Of a DNA stretch of 39,148 bases, positions 34,151 through 39,148 are shown piece by piece. The notes beneath the pieces were generated by a model. The model was given only the letters and a program-made list of their open reading frames with translations, searched no databases and was not told the origin of the DNA. Both the position numbers and the translations under genes were made by a program. Where the stretch lies: assembly GCF_022601975.1 (NCBI RefSeq), contig NZ_JAKVIR010000041.1:1-39148 (forward strand), in the 5' to 3' direction. How positions within the stretch are numbered: the stretch's first letter is position 1; every line of letters starts with the position of its first letter. This stretch comes from Pontibacter sp. E15-1 (GTDB lineage Bacteria > Bacteroidota > Bacteroidia > Cytophagales > Hymenobacteraceae).

Positions 34151-34945
34151 ATGAAAAGAAACAGAAGAATATTTTTACAAAAATTTGCAGCCCTGAGCGC
34201 TGGTGCCCTCCTGCCCGCGGCTGCGTTTACAAACACTTTACCTGAAACGATCAACACCATGAGCGATACTCCTCTAACAAAACCAAAACTGCTTATATTC
34301 GACGTGAACGAGACGATGCTCGACCTAAGCGGTATGAAAAAGGCCATCAACACGGCATTCGGCCATGAGTTTGCCTTCCAGCAATGGTTCGCGCTGATGC
34401 TGCAATACTCCCTCGTAGACACCGTGACTGACAGTTATCACGACTTCGGGACCATCGGCAAGGCAGCCATGAAGATGACGGAAGACAAGCTGGGCAAGAC
34501 AATCGAGCAATCGAAAGTGCCCGAGCTGCTCGGCATGATCAAGAGCCTTCCGCCCCACCCGGACATTATACCCGGTCTGAAAAAGCTGAAAAGCGCTGGC
34601 TACCGCATGATCACACTCACCAACTCCACGCACGAGGTGGTGACCCAGCAGATGAAGTCGGCTGGCCTGACAGAGTATTTTGAGGAGCTGATGAGCATCG
34701 ACGCCACGCGCAAGTACAAGCCGCACCCGGACACCTACAAGCAGGCATTGGCAAAAGCAAACGTGAAGCCAGCGGAGGCCATGCTGATCGCGGCGCACGG
34801 TTGGGACATGGCCGGGGCACTCCAGGCGGGCATGCAGGCAGCGTTTATTGCCCGCGAAGGCCAGGCGCTATACCCGCTCTCACCTAAGCCGCAGCTGGTT
34901 GGCAACACCCTGCAGCCCATCGCTGAAAAACTCAGTGCCTTGTAG
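34151..34945 (+). CDS. Haloacid dehalogenase type II-like hydrolase with a Tat signal
   Basis: This 264-residue protein belongs to the HAD superfamily, closest in pattern to L-2-haloacid dehalogenases. The nucleophile is Asp51 in FDVNETMLD. Later motifs are TLTNSTHEV (motif II), ATRKYKPHPDTY with the conserved lysine (motif III), and AAHGWDMAGALQAGM (motif IV, typical of type II dehalogenases). The first 36 residues are extra compared with cytoplasmic members. They form a twin-arginine signal, NRRIFLQK with Arg5-Arg6, then AALSAGALLPAAAF, suggesting export of the folded enzyme. A start at Met37 (34259) would give a cytoplasmic form. True substrates may not be halogenated. It is convergent with an alpha/beta hydrolase across a shared terminator. 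Confidence 0.85.
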   Translation: MKRNRRIFLQKFAALSAGALLPAAAFTNTLPETINTMSDTPLTKPKLLIFDVNETMLDLSGMKKAINTAFGHEFAFQQWFALMLQYSLVDTVTDSYHDFGTIGKAAMKMTEDKLGKTIEQSKVPELLGMIKSLPPHPDIIPGLKKLKSAGYRMITLTNSTHEVVTQQMKSAGLTEYFEELMSIDATRKYKPHPDTYKQALAKANVKPAEAMLIAAHGWDMAGALQAGMQAAFIAREGQALYPLSPKPQLVGNTLQPIAEKLSAL

Positions 34946-34967
34946 CGAGACGAGCAGTATACCTATG

Positions 34968-35016
34968 AAACAGAAAAGCCCGGTGCATATCCTATATACA
35001 CCGGGCTTTTCTGTTT
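34968..35016. terminator. Bidirectional terminator between HAD and alpha/beta hydrolase genes
   Basis: A perfect 18-bp stem (34968-34985 with 34999-35016) has a 13-nt loop that can pair further (ATAT/ATAT). A T run follows on the plus strand (TTTTTG). It lies between two convergent genes and should serve both. Confidence 0.8.
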
Positions 35017-35036
35017 TTGATTGTGCTGAGATTAAA

Positions 35037-35930
35037 TTAAGCGCCTCTAGTCGATGCCTGCTTCACCACCAGATCCGCTATTTCCTCCCATTTCTCTTCC
35101 TGCAGAAAGTGCCTGGAGGCCAGTTTATGGACCGTATCCAGATTTGCCGCCTGCTTTATCTCATTGCCAAAATGATCGTAATCCAGCGCCGGGTCATCAG
35201 CGCCCCAAACAGCCTGAATGGGGTATGGCACGTTCTCGACGGCCTGGTAACAGAGCTTCTTAAACTCATCAGATTTTTCAAAGTGCCGCATGATTTTCAG
35301 GAAAGCCTTGCCGTCGTCCTCCCGTTTGAGCAGGTCCACGTAGGCATCCACTTCCTCCCTCGGAAGGGCATCGGCATGGTTAACGCCCATTTGCGAGAAT
35401 AGCAGGTACCAGGTCGGGTGGGTAATGGTCAGGAGCTCTGCCTCCCCTAGCACCGGCATTTCGAAAGGGCGCATGGGCAGGGGTTTCTTGAATTTATCTA
35501 CCTCGATCCAGGTGTTCAGAATAGTGAGGGAGAGGACTTTTTGCTTATTCTCCGCTGCCATGGCAAAACCGATTGGCCCGCCGATGTCGTGGATGAGCAG
35601 GTGATATTTCTGGATGCCCAACACCTCGGCGGCCCTTGCACAGAAACGGGCAAAGGTATGGAAGGTATACTCAAAGTCCTTGGGCCTGTCAGACAAGCCC
35701 AGCCCCGGCAAGTCGATGGACACGCCGCGCATACCTTTGGCAGCCAGCGAATCGATTACTTTTCGGTAAAGGTAAGAGGAAGTAGGCACGCCGTGGATGC
35801 AAAAAACCACCTCGCCTTCCCCTTTGTCCAGCACGAACGTATTTATACCGTCTACGTCGATAAATTTCCCGGAGGATTTGTGCTGCTCGATAACCTCTTC
35901 AACAGAGCGCTTGTTTTTTTCAGTTTTCAT
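35037..35930 (-). CDS. Alpha/beta hydrolase, haloalkane dehalogenase/epoxide hydrolase-like
   Basis: This 297-residue protein has an alpha/beta fold. The oxyanion segment is HGVPTSS (about residues 46-52). The nucleophile elbow is LIHDIGGPIG with Asp115, the acid lies in VWGADDPALD (Asp245/246), and the catalytic His274 is in SRHFLQEE. An aspartate nucleophile points to haloalkane dehalogenases or epoxide hydrolases rather than esterases. The residue after the nucleophile is Ile, whereas classical haloalkane dehalogenases have a halide-binding Trp there, so dehalogenation is uncertain. No signal peptide is present. The ATG at 35930 is preferred to a GTG two codons earlier. It faces the haloacid dehalogenase-like gene. 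Confidence 0.85.
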   Translation of the reverse strand: MKTEKNKRSVEEVIEQHKSSGKFIDVDGINTFVLDKGEGEVVFCIHGVPTSSYLYRKVIDSLAAKGMRGVSIDLPGLGLSDRPKDFEYTFHTFARFCARAAEVLGIQKYHLLIHDIGGPIGFAMAAENKQKVLSLTILNTWIEVDKFKKPLPMRPFEMPVLGEAELLTITHPTWYLLFSQMGVNHADALPREEVDAYVDLLKREDDGKAFLKIMRHFEKSDEFKKLCYQAVENVPYPIQAVWGADDPALDYDHFGNEIKQAANLDTVHKLASRHFLQEEKWEEIADLVVKQASTRGA

Positions 35931-35991
35931 AGTCACAGTTTTAATGGTTCAGTATAGCCTCCAACGAAACAGCTTGAAAGCAATATGTGCG

Positions 35992-36054
35992 AAATAAAGG
36001 GGTATGGCCCGGTTGCTTTCATTGCGGAAGCAACCGGGCCATACCCCTTTATTT
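35992..36054 (-). terminator. Perfect 27-bp hairpin ending the arsenic gene set
   Basis: Arms 35992-36018 and 36028-36054 are perfectly complementary over 27 bp with a 9-nt loop. The right arm overlaps the stop codon of the VKOR-like gene (36049-36051). T-rich sequence borders both sides (TTTTTT on the plus side). It is unusually long for a terminator and probably ends the minus-strand operon. Confidence 0.75.
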
Positions 36055-36522
36055 TTTGAGCAGTGTATACACTGGTTTGAGCGCGGCAAAATTGATGGCT
36101 GCCCCGGTAACGCAGTATATACAGACCTTTTTCTGAACAAAGGCCATTTTATACATATACTGCGCGGCTCCTGCCGCCTGCCCCACCAGCACGGCACCAA
36201 GCGCCAGGTTAAGGAGCCGGGAGCGCTTCTTAAACCGCGATCCCGCCATGGCCAGCAGCATGGTCAGGGTATAGGCACCCAGGCTGATGACGCCGTCGGG
36301 CAATCCGAGCAAAACGGCGTCTTTCGACGTGTTTACTTTCACGGTGTCGAACACCTTGCCCGGAAGGTCTGGCAGCTTTTTAAAGTAGCCCATTTGCAGC
36401 AAAGAAATCAAGCTGAAGTCTACCAGCCCGGCGGCGGCCAAAGCGGCTATGTCTCTTCGGTTTTCGGTTGCGGTGCTTTTGTCTTTTCTTATTTTATCAA
36501 TAACTGATTTTTTATTCCCCAT
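36049..36522 (-). CDS. VKOR-like membrane thiol oxidoreductase
   Basis: This 157-residue protein has about four membrane helices. A CIYC redox motif (Cys134-Cys137) opens the last helix region (KVCIYCVTGAAINFAAL), as in vitamin K epoxide reductase family proteins. The N-terminal loop that carries a second cysteine pair in bacterial VKOR is present as a loop (about residues 45-70) but has no cysteine. The protein could not relay electrons in the usual four-cysteine way. The N-terminal 20 residues are charged. It lies about 100 bp behind arsM on the same strand, suggesting a link to the thiol chemistry of arsenic handling, but a direct role is inference. Confidence 0.75.
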   Translation of the reverse strand: MGNKKSVIDKIRKDKSTATENRRDIAALAAAGLVDFSLISLLQMGYFKKLPDLPGKVFDTVKVNTSKDAVLLGLPDGVISLGAYTLTMLLAMAGSRFKKRSRLLNLALGAVLVGQAAGAAQYMYKMAFVQKKVCIYCVTGAAINFAALKPVYTLLKK

Positions 36523-36622
36523 GTGTGTTTTTAGTATATGATTCGCGTTAATGCATACGGCTAAAGCCGGCGAGAGTGTTCAAAATCTGATCTGCGTGAA
36601 AAACCAAACTCCAGCCACCGTT

Positions 36623-37594
36623 TTAGCAACAGCCGCCGCCATCGTAGAAGTAAGTGGACCCGGTGATGAAAATATCGTTGCGGCCCAGGTTAGCTAACGC
36701 CGCGGCAGTTTTATCGCACACGGCCAGCGGCTGGTTGTGCACTAGGGTATGGCCTTGTCTGTCGTCGAAGAACTCCTCATTGCCATAGTATACCGCATGC
36801 TTGCCCGTGAATACGCAAGGGCCGTCAGCTGGCATCGGGTCTTTGATCGCGCAAATCTCCACGCTCTCTATAAAGATGACTTTATCGGTATCATACTGCC
36901 CGGGGGCCAGCACGCGGTAAGGGCGCTTCGCCCTGACCTCCACCGTTCCGAAACCGATCGCCGTGATCATGTCGATATACTCCTGCAGCGGGAGCGCCCC
37001 ACTCAGGCACAGGGCACGCAAACGGTCGTCTTCGCGCAGGCTCTCCGACATCTCGTCTTCGCTGGTAGGGTCTGAGAGCACCAGGCGGCCATTCGGCTTC
37101 AGGACACGGTACATTTCAGAAAGGGCTTGCTTTAACTCATCCTTCTTGAAGATGTTGAAAAGGCAGTTCTGTGCGGCCACATCAATCGTTTCGTCCGCAA
37201 CGGGCAGGTCCAGGGCGTCTCCGTTCCGAAGCTCCACGAAGTCTTTCTGAAACCACGCGTTCTTCTTTTCGGCTTCCTGCAGGTTCTCTCTGCAAACATC
37301 CAGCATTCTGTCCACCGGGTCCACGCCGATCACGGCGCCCGGCCTGCGGCAGAAATACGCAAACTGCAGCAATTCCATACCTCCGCCAACACCTACATAC
37401 AGCACAGATGGGTTATGGCTCAAGTCGCGTGGGTTCACCGTGGAGCCGCAACCGTAATTCATCTCCAGCATCTTAGACGGCACATGCAACTCCGGAAGTT
37501 GCCATACGGGCGTGGTGGTACAGCAAAGCCCTTTTTGGGGGTTATTGGCGGCGTCTTCGTAAACCAGTTTGGCGGCCTCTAAATAATTACTCAT
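36623..37594 (-). CDS. arsM: Arsenite S-adenosylmethionine methyltransferase, arsenosugar type
   Basis: This 323-residue methyltransferase matches the ArsM subgroup linked to arsenosugar biosynthesis. It would add methyl groups from S-adenosylmethionine to trivalent arsenic. The SAM site is visible as LYVGVGGGMELLQFAYF (about residues 65-81), with VIGVDPVDRMLDVC and LRNGDALDLPVADETIDV. Cysteines suited to arsenic binding occur at KGLCCTTTP (24-25), MNYGCGSTV (49) and later at ALCLSGALP. The C terminus extends past the methyltransferase fold and ends in GGGCC, another thiol pair. It lies downstream of the PiT and arsS genes on the same strand; the gap to PiT is 114 bp. Confidence 0.9.
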   Translation of the reverse strand: MSNYLEAAKLVYEDAANNPQKGLCCTTTPVWQLPELHVPSKMLEMNYGCGSTVNPRDLSHNPSVLYVGVGGGMELLQFAYFCRRPGAVIGVDPVDRMLDVCRENLQEAEKKNAWFQKDFVELRNGDALDLPVADETIDVAAQNCLFNIFKKDELKQALSEMYRVLKPNGRLVLSDPTSEDEMSESLREDDRLRALCLSGALPLQEYIDMITAIGFGTVEVRAKRPYRVLAPGQYDTDKVIFIESVEICAIKDPMPADGPCVFTGKHAVYYGNEEFFDDRQGHTLVHNQPLAVCDKTAAALANLGRNDIFITGSTYFYDGGGCC

Positions 37595-37708
37595 ACGTAT
37601 TGTTGTGTTAGATTTTTCTTGAATAAATGGGGTATAAACCGGATATCAAAGTTATAAGTAAGGCATGTATAAATTTGGTTTTGAAAGCGAAGTTTAAACT
37701 CAACCTCT

Positions 37709-38839
37709 TTATACCACAAAAGTGGTTAACACCCAATAAATCGCGCCGGCAACCAGGGCTGCCACAGGCAAAGTCAGGACCCAGGACAGCAGAATATTGG
37801 AAACCACGCGGTAGTTCACCTTGCGTGTCACGGTGCCAATGCCAAAGATAGACCCGACCGAAACGTGCGTGGTAGAAACCGGGAGGCCGTGTATACTGGC
37901 TGTGGTAACCAGCAAGCCCGTGATAAGATTTGCCGTAAAGCCCTGCCCGTGGTTCATGCCGGTTATTTTTTTGCTCATGGTGATGCCCACCTTTCGTGCG
38001 TTTAAAAGGCCACCCACGGCAATGGCGACCGCGATGGCGCCGATGCCCCACTTAATGTCGTAGGCATGGATCACCAGCAACAGTCCCGCTATTTTGGGTG
38101 TGTCGTTCAGGCCGCGGGCGAAGCTTACCACCCCGGCACTAAAAAAGTGAGCAGCATCCAGCACGCGCTGCATGTTAATGCCCAGAAAACTCCCCTGGTA
38201 TACATCGATGCAGTTTTCCTGCTTGTCTATGCGTACGGTAGCGTTGTTGCGCGTGGCTACGGCCTGCATCGTGTTCCCGTTGGTGGCGAGCTGACTCACC
38301 GGCACAAACTCCTTGCCTACACACACACAGGTCTCTTTTGTGAATCCCAGCTTTGCCCGAAGTTTACTGAAGATAAAGTAGGCCACCAAACTGAGCACAG
38401 CCGCCATCAACGGACTCACCAGCAGCGGCACGATGAAGGTGCTGCCCAGTTTTGCGAAGTTAAACGAGGAGCCAATGGCTACCACCCCTGTTCCGAACAG
38501 GGCACCCACCAAGCCGTGCGTGGTGGAAACCGGCATACCCACCTTCGTGGCGATAAACACCGTAATGGCAGCACCCAGTGCCACGGCTATAGCAAACTCA
38601 GGCCCCTGAAGCAGTTCATCGGGCACCAGCCCTTTCCCTGAAAAATTCTTTACCAGCATACCAGCCAGGAAAATGGCGGCAATAGAGCCCATAAAGGTGG
38701 TGATGGTTGCCCACCGGATGGCGCTTTTATAGGTGGTGGTGCCGCTCCCAAAAAGCGTGGCCACCCCTTTAAAGTTATCGTTCGCGCCGTTGCTGTAGGC
38801 CAGGAAGGTTGCCCCAAGAAAAAGAAGTACCAGGATCAT
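37709..38839 (-). CDS. PiT-family inorganic phosphate transporter
   Basis: This 376-residue inner-membrane protein belongs to the PiT family of cation-coupled phosphate carriers. Both copies of the family signature are present. The N-terminal half has AYSNGANDNFKGVATLFGSG and GMPVSTTHGLVGALFGTG; the C-terminal half has SFARGLNDTPKIAGLLL and GLPVSTTHVSVGSIFGIG. A polar loop of about 60 residues separates the halves. PiT carriers accept arsenate as well as phosphate. Placed between arsS and arsM, it may supply phosphate when arsenate competes, or bring arsenic in. The arsS stop lies 30 bp upstream, so they are probably co-transcribed. Confidence 0.93.
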   Translation of the reverse strand: MILVLLFLGATFLAYSNGANDNFKGVATLFGSGTTTYKSAIRWATITTFMGSIAAIFLAGMLVKNFSGKGLVPDELLQGPEFAIAVALGAAITVFIATKVGMPVSTTHGLVGALFGTGVVAIGSSFNFAKLGSTFIVPLLVSPLMAAVLSLVAYFIFSKLRAKLGFTKETCVCVGKEFVPVSQLATNGNTMQAVATRNNATVRIDKQENCIDVYQGSFLGINMQRVLDAAHFFSAGVVSFARGLNDTPKIAGLLLVIHAYDIKWGIGAIAVAIAVGGLLNARKVGITMSKKITGMNHGQGFTANLITGLLVTTASIHGLPVSTTHVSVGSIFGIGTVTRKVNYRVVSNILLSWVLTLPVAALVAGAIYWVLTTFVV

Positions 38840-38869
38840 ATCCGCAAGCTGAGTTTGTACTGCATATAG

Positions 38870-39148
38870 TTATTTCACGGTTTCGCCGCCGCAGCTGGAT
38901 CCGGCCCCTGCCGTGCAGCCATAGCAGTGCTGGTTGAGCACGATGCTGCGCTGGTCCAGCGCCGCCACGTTAAACTCCCGGATGTGCTGCGGCGCGCCCT
39001 TGGCCACCTTCAGCTCCAGCATCTGGTTAAAGTCGCAGTCGTAGAGGTAGCCGTCCCAGCCCACCGATACCGTGTTGCGGCACATCACCCCCTCGGCGGC
39101 CACCGGGTTAAAGGCCTCGATGAGTTTGAGCATGTAGCCCTCGTAGTT
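38870..39148 (-). CDS. arsS: Arsenosugar biosynthesis radical SAM protein, C-terminal part (cut by window end)
   Basis: Only the last 92 residues are inside the window; the frame runs open through position 39148. They match the C-terminal domain (DUF3641) of ArsS-type radical SAM proteins. SVGWDGYLYDCDFNQML is followed by a cysteine cluster reading QHCYGCTAGAGSSCGG near the end. The N-terminal radical SAM domain with its CxxxCxxC cluster must lie beyond the edge. ArsS is proposed to join a 5'-deoxyadenosyl group to methylated arsenic on the way to arsenosugars. Its position ahead of PiT and arsM on the same strand supports this assignment. Confidence 0.88.
   Translation of the reverse strand, partial: NYEGYMLKLIEAFNPVAAEGVMCRNTVSVGWDGYLYDCDFNQMLELKVAKGAPQHIREFNVAALDQRSIVLNQHCYGCTAGAGSSCGGETVK

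Overview
The window looks like a chromosomal segment of a Bacteroidota bacterium, most probably a Cytophagales/Hymenobacteraceae member close to Pontibacter. This is inferred from gene content: a fused alpha/beta 2-oxoacid dehydrogenase E1, DUF1573 proteins, a UMF1-family MFS carrier, a short AMP nucleosidase and an orphan HsdR_N protein. Promoter-like TTG-N20-TAnnTTTG elements and the near absence of Shine-Dalgarno sites agree. No species call can be proved from the sequence alone. No rRNA, tRNA, CRISPR array or insertion sequence was seen. The hexamer TATACC/GGTATA is strikingly over-represented throughout.

Layout. 1-1.4 kb: a possible gene remnant, a YkgJ-like cysteine-cluster protein and a nested inverted-repeat element. 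1.4-7.1 kb (minus): a complete RND efflux operon (adaptor, pump, outer-membrane channel). 7.3-9.9 kb (minus): a small membrane protein, an M90/MtfA-type zinc peptidase with a SEC-C tail, and a LuxE-like acyltransferase. 10-20.4 kb: core metabolism and envelope genes, namely a lipoprotein, the fused E1, a DUF1573 protein, alanine dehydrogenase, an LTA-synthase-like phosphoglycerol transferase, an orphan HsdR_N protein, AMP nucleosidase and a lipoprotein amidohydrolase. 20.7-22 kb: the UMF1 carrier.

22-29.6 kb is the most unusual part. Two tandem ~495-residue helical-repeat proteins, collinear with each other and with a possible N-terminal helix-turn-helix, lie in AT-rich DNA. They are divergent from a tiny Thr-rich peptide gene that carries a secretion-type leader. 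The peptide gene is followed by an oligopeptide-type ABC importer (binding lipoprotein plus two permeases). A perfect palindrome, AAAGTAAC-N6-GTTACTTT, lies in the divergent intergenic region. The layout resembles the regulator/peptide/importer logic of Firmicutes RRNPP quorum sensing, but this is a hypothesis.

29.8-36 kb: two small unknown proteins, a YceI protein with a palindromic operator candidate, a ClC channel with CBS domains, and a convergent pair made of a Tat-type haloacid dehalogenase and an alpha/beta hydrolase. 36-39.1 kb (minus): an arsenic gene set in the order arsS (cut by the window end), PiT transporter, arsM, VKOR-like protein. It ends in a perfect 27-bp hairpin. ArsM and ArsS together suggest synthesis of methylated arsenicals or arsenosugar precursors. 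The PiT carrier probably handles phosphate or arsenate, and the VKOR-like protein thiol redox.
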